DNA of 13,754 bases, from positions 1-13,754 of the forward strand of contig CAMLDJ010000135.1 in NCBI GenBank assembly GCA_946478755.1, read 5' to 3'. Both the position numbers and the translations under genes were made by a program. A model generated the notes under the pieces. That model was not told the origin of the DNA. It worked only from the letters and a program-made list of their open reading frames with translations, and searched no databases. Below are positions 5,799 to 13,754 of the stretch, piece by piece; position 1 is the first letter of the stretch; the number at the start of each line of letters is the position of its first letter. This DNA comes from an uncultured Pedobacter sp. (lineage in GTDB: Bacteria > Bacteroidota > Bacteroidia > Sphingobacteriales > Sphingobacteriaceae).

Positions 5799-7271
5799 TT
5801 ATCTTATTGTCTTTAAAAGATCAACAGCGGTTTCCACCAGCATCTCACCGGCTCCAGGGATGACGATAGCGTTTGTTACTTCATAACTCCCTTCATTAAA
5901 CGCTTTTATCGTTGGTATATAGCTTGTTTTATCGTTACAAACCGTTATTACAATGGTATCCTTGAAAGGAGACCTTTTTTTAATTTCCAAACCCAATTCA
6001 ACAAATAATTCCCCAGGCAGTCCTACTATGGCTGTTTCAGAATCCAAACGAAACACCTGGACTTCCACCTGTACATCAGCATGCTGATTTTTCAATGCTA
6101 AATATTTACTCATTTCTACCCGTTTCATAAAGTCTCCCGATTCACCACCAGCATTCTTCAGATACATTCCAGTTTCCCTGACCTTATAAAGATCGTTAAT
6201 AAGCACTTGTGCAGAATCAATCTGGTTTTTCGAAGGAACTTGCAGAGGCAGTAAGATTTTTGAAGAAAGCATGGACAAGGATGGTTTACTGATGACTTTC
6301 ATTTTTGGCATTGACTTAATAACCGTATTGCCAAGCGTTTCGCCAATATGTTTCACATTCGCAGCACTATACATAGGCAGATCCTTTTTTACATCAATCC
6401 CATTGATATCTCCTGATGGGCCCAGCGCAAAAGCAGAAATAAACTTTTTGCCGAGCTTATTTTTAAGTGTTTGCGCCAAATAATATGGGTAATCAGCACT
6501 CATCTCAGTTCCTCCTGTACAATCTGCATGCATAGCAAATACCGTCAATCCACCTTCATACGTTTTGGAAGCCGAATTCTTAATCAGCAATATGCCCACT
6601 TCAGGATCCGTTGGTCCTGCAGGACGAACAATCTCTGGATTTAAGGGCCCTGGATTGAAAAGAACTTTTCCATTCTGCATATGGTAACGCCTGTTGAATG
6701 AAAGTGTATGCTGTTCCGCAATATTTACTTCAAGCTGAACGGGTTGAATTTCACCATTTGCTTTTACAATAGCTTTTACAAGCTGATTAATGAGAAACTG
6801 TGAATAATCTATTTTTTCATGAGGATCTACTCCTGTTTCGGATATCGCTTTTCCATGAAAATAAGAATGTTGAAATCCATAAAATAGAGGCGCGGTGTGG
6901 GTATGGGTAGCGGCAATTACAATATTTTTAACCGGAATACCTGTTTTGGCACTGGCTAAGGCGCGGGCATGGGTAGACACATTAGGATTAAGTCCTATCA
7001 GATCACAAAAAACAAATGCATATTTTTCTGTCCCCTGTTGAAAAAGCATTGCTTTTGCCCAAAGTGGGTCATGTATTCCTGTAGAGAACGTTTCATAAAA
7101 ATGTCCGGCCAATCGACTACCAACCGGAGGCGTTATGTTTTCTTGTGCCACACTCCCTTTTAGCGCTGACGAGGACAAGCTCTCCTTTAAAGGAGAGCTT
7201 TGGGCAAATGAATAGTTAACAAATGCCGAAACAAGCAAGACAAACAGGAATGATCCCAGGTAAGATTTCAT
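5799..7271 (-). CDS. Secreted neutral/alkaline ceramidase-like zinc amidase
   Basis: A 490-residue protein when started at the ATG at 7269-7271, which begins a clean Sec signal peptide (MKSYLGSFLFVLLVSAF, cleavage near YSFA-Q24). Longer in-frame starts at 7295 and 7313 would overlap the upstream permease and hide the signal. The body matches the neutral/alkaline non-lysosomal ceramidase N-terminal family. ATHTHTAP carries candidate zinc His123/His125, FAMHADCTGG carries His248, LPGELFVELG carries Glu421 and NDKTSYIPT carries Tyr451. The conserved GPSGDINGID lies at about 284-293. True neutral ceramidases hydrolyse the N-acyl bond of ceramide. The usual C-terminal Ig-like domain is missing here, so the substrate may differ. 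It is the last gene of the catabolic cluster, 16 nt after the permease. Confidence 0.85.
   Translation of the reverse strand: MKSYLGSFLFVLLVSAFVNYSFAQSSPLKESLSSSALKGSVAQENITPPVGSRLAGHFYETFSTGIHDPLWAKAMLFQQGTEKYAFVFCDLIGLNPNVSTHARALASAKTGIPVKNIVIAATHTHTAPLFYGFQHSYFHGKAISETGVDPHEKIDYSQFLINQLVKAIVKANGEIQPVQLEVNIAEQHTLSFNRRYHMQNGKVLFNPGPLNPEIVRPAGPTDPEVGILLIKNSASKTYEGGLTVFAMHADCTGGTEMSADYPYYLAQTLKNKLGKKFISAFALGPSGDINGIDVKKDLPMYSAANVKHIGETLGNTVIKSMPKMKVISKPSLSMLSSKILLPLQVPSKNQIDSAQVLINDLYKVRETGMYLKNAGGESGDFMKRVEMSKYLALKNQHADVQVEVQVFRLDSETAIVGLPGELFVELGLEIKKRSPFKDTIVITVCNDKTSYIPTIKAFNEGSYEVTNAIVIPGAGEMLVETAVDLLKTIR
7177..7200. repeat. 24-nt perfect palindrome inside the ceramidase-like gene
   Basis: AAGCTCTCCTTT is followed immediately by its exact reverse complement. 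In RNA this could form a stem of about 9-10 bp with a TTTAAA-centred loop, 70-95 nt after the start codon. It encodes residues just after the signal-peptide cleavage region (SSPLKESLS), where protein constraint is usually weak. It may be an mRNA structure, a dyad operator or chance. Confidence 0.7.
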
Positions 7272-7287
7272 TTTTATACTTTTTTGA

Positions 7288-8652
7288 TTAAACATCTTTA
7301 AAATCAAGAACAATAGGCTTTTGCTTAAATCCGCGGGTTTTTATGAAGAAATAAACCAAACCAATCAGGAACCATAATCCGCCCATAATTTTTGCAGGAA
7401 TAGGTAGGCTGATCCAAATTAAAAAGCAAACCAAAAAACCTAAAAGAGGGAGTACTGCATCTGAGAAGATGTTGCGCTTTTCCCCTGATGGACGCAGGAA
7501 AAAGAACTGCCTGAATGTTGCGACATTTACGCCCATAAAAGCAATAAAAGCACCAAAATTCAATAGTTCCGCGGCACTCTGATAACTTAATACCATTGAC
7601 CCAATAACAGTTAAAACACCCATAATGATGATATTATAGCTTGGCGTCCCGCTCTTGGAATCAAGATGCGAAAATATCTTTCCTGGAATTACACCATCTC
7701 TTCCCATTCCATAGAGTAACCGTGCTGCGCCAACCTGCCCTGCCAAACCGCTTCCTAAGCAAGCGATGAATAAGATGACCGCAATGGCATTGAATAAAAG
7801 TTTACCGCCAACTAACGCTGCAACATCAAAAAAAGCAGTTTCGAGGTTAGGAAAGGTATTATAGTCGGGCCAAATTTGCTGAGCAATATATATTTGCAGA
7901 ATACTGAAAAGCCCTGTAAATAAACAAACCAGTATAGGAGCTAACAGCATATTGCGTTTAGGGTTCTTTACATCTTCTGCTAATGTTGTTACGCCATCAA
8001 AACCAATATAGGTAAGTGCGGCAAAAGAAGTAGCGGTCATTATCGCGCCGAGATCGAATGCTTCAGGATTATAAAATGGCTTATAGGAAAACAGACCGCT
8101 CCATCCCTGTGCATGGAAAATATAATTAATTCCAAGTAGGATAAAAATTGCGATAACAACACACATGATGAAAAGCAATATTTCGTTGGAACGGGCCATT
8201 GTCCGGATACCCCTTAAATTTAAAAAGGTGATAATAAAAACAAATAATACCACCCAAATTAAAAAAGGAATAGAAGGTACTAGTCTTTGCAGGGTAAGGC
8301 AGGCATAAACTGTATTAATAATGGGAACAATTATATAATCAAGAAACATTGCCCAGCCGGCCATGAATCCAATATAACTATTTAGTCCTTTTCCAACATA
8401 GGTATATGCCGATCCTGCGGAAGGATATAAAGATGCCATGCGCCCGTAGCTTATAGCAGTCAACATCATTCCAACCATAGCAATTAATAGCGTCGTGACC
8501 ATCTGACCATGGGATACTTTCGAGGCTATGCCAAACAAACCTATTGCTGCAATAGGCTGAATAAGCACAATGCCGTAAAAGATCAAATCCCATAAGCCCA
8601 ACACACGACGTAACTGTAGTGTCCCCCGATCGTTATCTAGTTTCTCATCCAT
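7288..8652 (-). CDS. APC superfamily amino-acid permease
   Basis: A 454-residue inner-membrane transporter with about twelve hydrophobic helices. Typical APC features are LGLWDLIFYGIVLIQPIAAIG in the first helix region (about 19-39), SYGRMASLYPSAGSAYTYVG (68-87) and FDGVTTLAEDVKNPKRN (about 218-234), the conserved cytoplasmic loop after TM6. Family members import amino acids or amines with protons or by exchange. The substrate here cannot be deduced. The gene lies 25 nt after the GH20-like gene and 16 nt before the ceramidase-like gene, so it is probably the uptake step of this cluster, perhaps for an amine or amino-acid moiety released from the substrate. Length and helices look complete. 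Confidence 0.92.
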   Translation of the reverse strand: MDEKLDNDRGTLQLRRVLGLWDLIFYGIVLIQPIAAIGLFGIASKVSHGQMVTTLLIAMVGMMLTAISYGRMASLYPSAGSAYTYVGKGLNSYIGFMAGWAMFLDYIIVPIINTVYACLTLQRLVPSIPFLIWVVLFVFIITFLNLRGIRTMARSNEILLFIMCVVIAIFILLGINYIFHAQGWSGLFSYKPFYNPEAFDLGAIMTATSFAALTYIGFDGVTTLAEDVKNPKRNMLLAPILVCLFTGLFSILQIYIAQQIWPDYNTFPNLETAFFDVAALVGGKLLFNAIAVILFIACLGSGLAGQVGAARLLYGMGRDGVIPGKIFSHLDSKSGTPSYNIIIMGVLTVIGSMVLSYQSAAELLNFGAFIAFMGVNVATFRQFFFLRPSGEKRNIFSDAVLPLLGFLVCFLIWISLPIPAKIMGGLWFLIGLVYFFIKTRGFKQKPIVLDFKDV

Positions 8653-8677
8653 ATCATTTATTTAACTTGATCTAAAG

Positions 8678-9706
8678 CTATTTACTAAAAGATCTTTTAG
8701 CTTCGCCGGCCAGTTCGATAGCTTTTAAAATATTTGTTCTGTTTTCTTCCACTGTTGGCGCCCAAAATGTTTGTAGAAACCCATATAGTCTCGCATCTGC
8801 AATCGATTTCTTACAAAAGCCAACCGTGTTGTACAGGCTTTTTGTGTTGGCTTTATAAAAAGCACCCGTCGGAATCTGATCATATTTATACGTTTCGAGA
8901 TCAAGGTAGGCTTTTACCGGCGTCAATTTCTCATCAAAATTATCATCATAATACCAATTACTCTGGATAACGGATTTTGGCATTTTCTTAAAGAAAACCT
9001 CAGGATGATGCCATAAATAATCAGACCAGATCCATGACCGGGAGCCATTTATCTCTACTTGATTTACTAAAAAATTAAGATCATGCCACCACAAATCATT
9101 TTGTCTGATGACAACGAGATCCAAATATTTCTGATCTTCGGCATTCTCTTCGTCCATTCCTAAATGGAAAAAGCGGGGTTTATCAAACAACTCAGATACC
9201 TCTTTAATAAGGTTACTGCAAACCTCGTAATATTTCTCAGTGGAGACCATTCTTGAGTATTTCCCTAACCAGATATCATGTCCCGCTGCAAAATTCAACT
9301 TCGGTATCGGTTCCAGTCCCATCTTACGCAGTCGCTTCAATTCATCTTTCAGGCGCAGGGTAGACCACGCATTATTTACAGCAATTTCCGGATGACTTTC
9401 ATATTTTACTCCATCGCCCAAATCAATTACCACCATGTTCATTCCTTCCTTTACCATTTTCTCGGTTGCATCATTCCACAGGGATTCGCTCAGTTGCAAA
9501 TACGGCCGATAACCTCTAAAAGGACTTGGAGAACTATATTCCACCCAAAAATTATAACTTAAATGCAGGAGACATCCCCATATTTTATCCTTCGAAGGAA
9601 TCCTTTCACCAGAAACTTCATTTGACTTTGCCAATAGGGTATCAGGGATAACGCTAAGCAATCCTGCTGTTGAAATATTTTTAATAAAATTCCTTCTGTT
9701 AGCCAT
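8678..9706 (-). CDS. Tat-exported GH20-like TIM-barrel hydrolase
   Basis: A 342-residue protein with a twin-arginine-type leader (NRRNFIKNISTAGLL, residues 3-17; R-R-x-F-I-K fits the Tat motif). The mature part looks like an alpha/beta barrel: MVVIDLGDG (91-99), LEPIPKLNFAAGHDIWLG (131-148) and FFHLGMDEEN (179-188). HLGMDEE resembles the HxGGDE motif of GH20 beta-hexosaminidases, where the Asp-Glu pair is catalytic, so Asp185/Glu186 are the candidate active-site pair. WIWSDYLW (225-232) could line a sugar site. It is shorter than typical GH20 enzymes and lacks their N-terminal GH20b domain, so this may be a distinct related family. It starts 7 nt after the GH3 stop, in the same operon. Confidence 0.55.
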   Translation of the reverse strand: MANRRNFIKNISTAGLLSVIPDTLLAKSNEVSGERIPSKDKIWGCLLHLSYNFWVEYSSPSPFRGYRPYLQLSESLWNDATEKMVKEGMNMVVIDLGDGVKYESHPEIAVNNAWSTLRLKDELKRLRKMGLEPIPKLNFAAGHDIWLGKYSRMVSTEKYYEVCSNLIKEVSELFDKPRFFHLGMDEENAEDQKYLDLVVIRQNDLWWHDLNFLVNQVEINGSRSWIWSDYLWHHPEVFFKKMPKSVIQSNWYYDDNFDEKLTPVKAYLDLETYKYDQIPTGAFYKANTKSLYNTVGFCKKSIADARLYGFLQTFWAPTVEENRTNILKAIELAGEAKRSFSK

Positions 9707-9713
9707 TTTAATT

Positions 9714-11999
9714 TCAGTTTACCTCAATTGTTTTTACTAATTTAATTTGATCGGAGGCTGTACCTACCTGTAATTCAAATTCACCTGGTTCAACTACTTT
9801 CTTCATCTCTGCATTATACAATGCCAGTTCGCTCATCGGCAATTCAAATTTGACATGAGCCGATTCACCTGCTTTTATGAAAACTTTTTCAAATCTTTTC
9901 AATTCGCGAATCGGTGTAGCTACTGAACTTACTTTATCCCGCACATATAATTGAACCACTTCTTTCCCATCTACCTTGCCTGTGTTCTTTACCTTTATAT
10001 CCACATGGCATATCCCATCGGGACTGAACGACTGTTTTGACAAACTGATGGTTTCATATTCAAAGGTACTATAACTCAGACCTGTACCGAATGCCCACAC
10101 TGGATCAGGACTTGAGAAAACATAATCTTTGCCTGGTTTTTCAATTGATCCATGTTTATGGTAATACCCTTTATCAGAAGGATAGTGGTTATAAAAAACT
10201 GGCAAATGGCCGACACTTTGGGGAAAAGAAACATTTAGCTTTCCAGATGGGTTTACTTTACCAAACAGGACCTCAGCTATCGCATTACCTCCTTGTTCGC
10301 CAGGATACCATTGCTGTATTACCGCTGGGATATGCTCCTTGATCCAGGAAACAGCAAATGGCTTTCCTGAAACCAATATAACCACTACGGGCTTACCGGT
10401 CTCCTTTACGGCTTTAATTAAGTCTTCCTGAACACCTGGTAATTTAAGGTCTGATAGGTCGAAGCCTTCCCCACTAGTTGCATTTGGTGCAGGATACCCT
10501 GGAGACGCGCTGGAGGAACCTACAAAGATTACAGCGACATCACTTTCGGAAGCTGCAGAAACAGCCTTAGCAAAACCATCTCTATTTTGAGAATAAGTGT
10601 CACATCCCATTGCATAGTTTAGCTTAATCTGATCAGCAGCTATTTTTTGTATGCCTTGCAAAGGGGTTATCCCATACCTATTATCATTAGTCCAGCTATA
10701 ATCTCCAAATTGAACTTTATCAGCATTAGGACCGATTACAGCAATAGACTTTATATTGTCCTTAAGGGGTAAAAGTTGGTTTTCATTTTTAAGCAAAATA
10801 ATGGATTCCTGTGCCAGTTCCAAGGCCAAATCAACAGATTCTTTCGTATGCACGTCCTTCTTCAATTTCGAGAAGTCAGGATTTGATTTTTCAAATAGTC
10901 CGATTGTGAATTTTGCAGTTAAAATTCTTGACACAGCTAAATCAATATAACTCATCGGTAATTTCCCATTACTTACCAAGCTATCCAATTTTTCAAAGCA
11001 ATTGCTCCAGATCTCCACATCTAACCCTGCCTTTATTGCCTGAAGTGCTGCGTCTGCAGGATCTTTAGCCGTATATTGAAAATTATGAAGCATCTCTACT
11101 GCCGCCCAGTCTGAATAAACATATCCTTTGAAATTAAGCTCGTTTCGAAGAATATCGGTTAGTAAATGATGAGAGGCCGCCGTTGGTATTCCGTCATAGG
11201 CACTGTATGCATTCATGATGCTTAAAGGATTCGCTTCCTTGATGACAGCTTCAAAAGGCTTTAGATATATGGAACGCAACTCCCTTTCACCACCTGCTAC
11301 AGAAGCCAAATTCAAACCACCTCTGGGCGATCCATGAGCAGTGAAGTGCTTCGGCGTACAAACAATATTATTTTCTGAGAATCCCTTAACGAAAGCAACG
11401 CCCATACGGCCAACCAGGTACGGGTCTTCCCCGTAGGTTTCTTCTACGCGGCCCCATCTCAGTTCACGAGCAAGATCAAGAACCGGAGATAGCACCTGGT
11501 TTACGCCCTGAACTTTCATTTCCTTTGTAATTGCCTTGGTCATTTTATTGACAAGCGATGGATTAAATGTACTTCCAAGCGCGATTGCCTGCGGATATAC
11601 GGTCGCTCCTCCATGAACACATCCGTGCAGGGCTTCTGATGTCACAAACATTGGAATACCAAGTCGGCTTTTTTGAACAACGTATTTTTGTACTCCTGCT
11701 ACTGCATGTGCATATTCCTCTACTGATAAGCCCATCCCTTCAAAGCATCCATAGCTCAAACCCTTTAATTCCTTTTCCATTTTTTTTTGGTCCAGAACCT
11801 TATCAGTCGATATCTCGCTAAATGAAACATCCTGCATTTGAGCAACTTTTTCCTGAAGTGTCATCCGGCTTAAAAGATCTTTCACCCTGGCTTCAATAGA
11901 ATTAGCCGGGTTTTTATAAATCGGCGTAGGCGTGATGCGTTGAGCGACGCCTAGAAAAGGCATCAAAAATAGTAGAGATAGTAGTTTTCGCTTCATCAT
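9714..11999 (-). CDS. Periplasmic GH3 beta-glycosidase (beta-glucosidase type)
   Basis: A 761-residue exported enzyme with signal peptide MMKRKLLSLLFLMPFLGVAQ (1-20). Domain order is the GH3 N-terminal barrel (about 35-370), the GH3 C-terminal alpha/beta sandwich (about 395-640) and a fibronectin-III-like domain (about 665-735, VKNTGKVDGKEVVQLYV). KHFTAHG (217-223) is the substrate-contact loop. YSDW supplies the nucleophile Asp297, and NATSGEGFDLSDLKLPG (506-522) supplies the probable acid/base Glu511. It should release terminal beta-linked glucose, xylose or related sugars by retention. The length is normal for BglX-like enzymes. The in-frame ATG at 11994-11996 is an equally plausible start. 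It opens the tight four-gene run GH3, GH20-like, permease, ceramidase-like. Confidence 0.93.
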   Translation of the reverse strand: MMKRKLLSLLFLMPFLGVAQRITPTPIYKNPANSIEARVKDLLSRMTLQEKVAQMQDVSFSEISTDKVLDQKKMEKELKGLSYGCFEGMGLSVEEYAHAVAGVQKYVVQKSRLGIPMFVTSEALHGCVHGGATVYPQAIALGSTFNPSLVNKMTKAITKEMKVQGVNQVLSPVLDLARELRWGRVEETYGEDPYLVGRMGVAFVKGFSENNIVCTPKHFTAHGSPRGGLNLASVAGGERELRSIYLKPFEAVIKEANPLSIMNAYSAYDGIPTAASHHLLTDILRNELNFKGYVYSDWAAVEMLHNFQYTAKDPADAALQAIKAGLDVEIWSNCFEKLDSLVSNGKLPMSYIDLAVSRILTAKFTIGLFEKSNPDFSKLKKDVHTKESVDLALELAQESIILLKNENQLLPLKDNIKSIAVIGPNADKVQFGDYSWTNDNRYGITPLQGIQKIAADQIKLNYAMGCDTYSQNRDGFAKAVSAASESDVAVIFVGSSSASPGYPAPNATSGEGFDLSDLKLPGVQEDLIKAVKETGKPVVVILVSGKPFAVSWIKEHIPAVIQQWYPGEQGGNAIAEVLFGKVNPSGKLNVSFPQSVGHLPVFYNHYPSDKGYYHKHGSIEKPGKDYVFSSPDPVWAFGTGLSYSTFEYETISLSKQSFSPDGICHVDIKVKNTGKVDGKEVVQLYVRDKVSSVATPIRELKRFEKVFIKAGESAHVKFELPMSELALYNAEMKKVVEPGEFELQVGTASDQIKLVKTIEVN

Positions 12000-12084
12000 T
12001 TACTTAGTTTCTTGGTATATAAACAATATCGAAACTAGATTAATATCAATAGGAAAAATAGTACTTTTAATTGTATTTGTGATA

Positions 12085-12133
12085 TTTTCATTCAAAGGGG
12101 CTGATGTTGCTGATCAACCCCTTTGTATGAAAA
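12085..12133. other. Long imperfect hairpin between sulfatase and GH3 genes
   Basis: TTTTCAT, T, CAAAGGGG, C, TGAT (12085-12105) pairs with ATCA, A, CCCCTTTG, T, ATGAAAA (12112-12133) around a 7-nt loop. That makes 19 pairs and two symmetric mismatches. It lies 12-60 nt past the sulfatase stop. There is no U-tract after the stem on either strand (T-runs lie 5' of it), so it is not a classical intrinsic terminator. It could protect or process mRNA, or slow read-through into GH3. The remainder of the 145-nt gap (12000-12084) holds no clear promoter. Confidence 0.65.
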
Positions 12134-12144
12134 ACCTGACTTGA

Positions 12145-13692
12145 CTATGGCCTCATGAGGTAAGACGGAAAAGTGGCAGAAGATGAGCCGGATTCATATC
12201 TCAAATTAGACTGCTCACCCCTATCTGGATTTAAGGGAATATACATCCCTTGTGAATCCTCAAGGATCCTGAATAATTCTTTATTCATTCTTTTAACTAC
12301 TTCCTGGTAATCTTTGTTCCTGATCAGGTTTTTGGTTTCCATGGGATCGTTCTGCAAATCGTATAGCTCATCAGTATCCCAAATTCCGGTATAATGAATA
12401 TATTTATACTGATTACCGCGTATTGCATGTATTGTTGGGGTCTGTGGATAATTACGCTCCCAATAATATTCATATAGTAATCCGTCCCGCCATACTTGTT
12501 TTTTGCCTTCAAGAAATGGCAGGAAGCTTTTTCCATCCATATATTTCGGCGCTTTTAATCCTGCTGCCTCAAGAATAGTGGGTGCGATATCAATATTGGC
12601 CACTACCTCATTCACAACTGTACCGGGCTTGATTAATCCAGGACAATAGGCGAGCATGGGTACCCGCATCGATGCCTCATAAGCAGTACGTTTATCGATA
12701 ATGCCATGCTCTCCAAATTGGAATCCATTATCTCCCATATAAATTAACAATGTTGATTCCAATAATCCTTGCTCTTTTAAATAATCCAGAACCCTCCCTA
12801 CCGATTCATCTACACCATAAAGTGTTTCTGAATAACGCTTGTAATATTCACCAATGTCGAGCTTACTGTGATAAGGGTAATCGACCCCATGCCAGGAATT
12901 TCGTTGGTTTTGGAGCCACATCGGGGCTCCCGCATGTTTACCGGTTTGCATGGTCAGTGGCGGATTAAAGCTATGCTTCTTAAACATCCCCTTGTTGCGA
13001 TCTGCAGGAATAAAGTCTGCATGAACCCCTTTATGTGACAAATACACCATAAAAGGTTTTTGTTTATTTCTATTTTTCAAAAAAGACAACGCATAATCGG
13101 TTAATTCATCCGTGATATATCCCTTTTGAGGAATGTGTTTGCCATTTACATTTAACCCATTCTTTTCCGGCAAATAAGATCCTTGTCCTTTAAAAGAAAC
13201 CCAATAATCAAACCCCCGTTGCGGATCATCAAAATCACCTCCCATGTGCCATTTGCCAATCATCGCTGTTTGGTAACCTGCATGCTGCAAATACTGGGAA
13301 TAGAAAACTAAATCTTTGGAGACAGGATTGTTATTATCCACCACTTTATGTTTATGTGCATAAAGTCCGGTAAGTATAGAAGCCCTTGAAGGGGAGCATA
13401 ATGATGTGGTCACAAAAGCATTCGGAAGATAAGCACCTCCCGCTGCCAGTCGGTCTAAATTCGGTGTCTTAATGAATGATTGAGCCTTGAGAAAACCAAG
13501 GGCATCGTAACGGTGATCATCAGTTAATATAAAAATAATATTTAAGGGCTTATTGCTGGCGTCCTTTAAAAGATCTAAAGAATTACCTTCCTGTTTTACA
13601 ACAGCATTCTGCCCAAAAACAGGCAGAACAATAGTAAGTGCAATAAATAAAACTCCGGTTCCCAGTAATTTATAAATAAAATTTTTATTCAT
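12145..13692 (-). CDS. Secreted type-I (S1 family) sulfatase
   Basis: A 515-residue exported sulfatase with a signal peptide (about 1-28, ending PVFGQ). The catalytic motif is LCSPSRASILTG (98-109). Cys99 would be converted to formylglycine, with Arg103 stabilising it. Metal ligands and other conserved residues are visible: Asp58/Asp59 in LTDDHRYD, Lys147/His149 in GKWHMGG, His220 in LSHKGVH, Asp321/Asn322 in MGDNGFQFGEHG, and Lys334. It needs an anaerobic or FGE-type maturase, not encoded here. It should hydrolyse a sulfate ester on a sugar or glycoconjugate, but its S1 subfamily cannot be set by eye. A promoter candidate lies just upstream. It heads the catabolic cluster, 145 nt before GH3. 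Confidence 0.93.
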   Translation of the reverse strand: MNKNFIYKLLGTGVLFIALTIVLPVFGQNAVVKQEGNSLDLLKDASNKPLNIIFILTDDHRYDALGFLKAQSFIKTPNLDRLAAGGAYLPNAFVTTSLCSPSRASILTGLYAHKHKVVDNNNPVSKDLVFYSQYLQHAGYQTAMIGKWHMGGDFDDPQRGFDYWVSFKGQGSYLPEKNGLNVNGKHIPQKGYITDELTDYALSFLKNRNKQKPFMVYLSHKGVHADFIPADRNKGMFKKHSFNPPLTMQTGKHAGAPMWLQNQRNSWHGVDYPYHSKLDIGEYYKRYSETLYGVDESVGRVLDYLKEQGLLESTLLIYMGDNGFQFGEHGIIDKRTAYEASMRVPMLAYCPGLIKPGTVVNEVVANIDIAPTILEAAGLKAPKYMDGKSFLPFLEGKKQVWRDGLLYEYYWERNYPQTPTIHAIRGNQYKYIHYTGIWDTDELYDLQNDPMETKNLIRNKDYQEVVKRMNKELFRILEDSQGMYIPLNPDRGEQSNLRYESGSSSATFPSYLMRP

Positions 13693-13716
13693 ATATTCTT
13701 TAACTTAAAGGTTATT

Positions 13717-13749
13717 TAAATGTAATCACATAGGAACATGATTGCAAAA
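13717..13749 (-). promoter_or_regulatory. Candidate Bacteroidota promoter of the sulfatase gene
   Basis: On the minus strand, TTTTG (13745-13749) is followed after exactly 20 nt by TACATTTA (13717-13724). This matches TAnnTTTG except for the last base. The start codon at 13690-13692 lies 24 nt past the box, giving a short leader. This would be the main promoter of the cluster. The rest of the edge sequence (13693-13754) is A/T-rich and shows nothing else. Confidence 0.4.
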
Positions 13750-13754
13750 TAAAT

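Noticed and set aside
7272..7313. Longer start of the ceramidase-like protein at 7313 or 7295
   Set aside because: These starts would put 8-14 residues before a well-formed signal peptide and overlap the permease gene. The ATG at 7269-7271 fits better.
12001..12060. Promoter directly upstream of GH3 (TAGTTTCG on the minus strand)
   Set aside because: No TTG lies at the right distance, and the box itself deviates from consensus.

Overview
The window looks like a chromosomal segment from a Bacteroidota bacterium, most likely a Sphingobacteriaceae member such as Pedobacter or a relative. The reasons are the protein families (DUF4407, paired Crp/Fnr-like regulators, secreted sulfatase and GH3 enzymes), A/T-rich leaders that mostly lack a clear Shine-Dalgarno sequence, and several candidate promoters of the Bacteroidota form (TTG, about 18-20 nt, TAnnTTTG). 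No rRNA, tRNA, CRISPR array, insertion sequence or phage gene is visible. Genus is an inference.

Region 1 (3-2035, + strand): a DUF4407 membrane protein and a secreted M28 zinc peptidase overlap by 4 nt (ATGA). The DUF4407 start overlaps a TGA at position 1-3 (TGATG), so it is probably the continuation of an operon that begins outside the window.

Region 2 (2032-5687, - strand): a small-gene block. In transcription order it holds a decayed histidine-kinase fragment, a Crp/Fnr-like regulator, a DoxX-like membrane protein, a second Crp/Fnr-like regulator, and an AhpD/carboxymuconolactone-decarboxylase-like protein closed by a clear intrinsic terminator. A two-gene unit follows: a degenerate thiamine-pyrophosphokinase-like protein and a GNAT acetyltransferase, overlapping by ATGA. 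This unit runs head-on into the M28 gene, and the stop codons overlap. The composition suggests redox or stress functions, but no direct target can be read.

Region 3 (5799-13692, - strand): a catabolic cluster. In transcription order it holds a secreted S1-type sulfatase (Cys-type formylglycine site), a GH3 beta-glycosidase, a Tat-type GH20-like hydrolase, an APC-family permease and a secreted neutral-ceramidase-like zinc amidase. The last four are spaced 7-25 nt apart and are almost certainly one operon. The sulfatase lies 145 nt upstream of GH3, and a long imperfect hairpin sits in that gap. Together they look like a small periplasmic pathway for a sulfated glycoconjugate. Sulfated glycolipid is an attractive but unproven substrate. 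No SusC/SusD pair lies in the window.

The most interesting non-coding signals are the 24-nt perfect palindrome inside the start of the ceramidase-like gene, the hairpin between sulfatase and GH3, the terminator whose T-run coincides with the -33 element of a possibly leaderless gene, and the histidine-kinase relic. I did not find strong evidence for a wholly new biological system.
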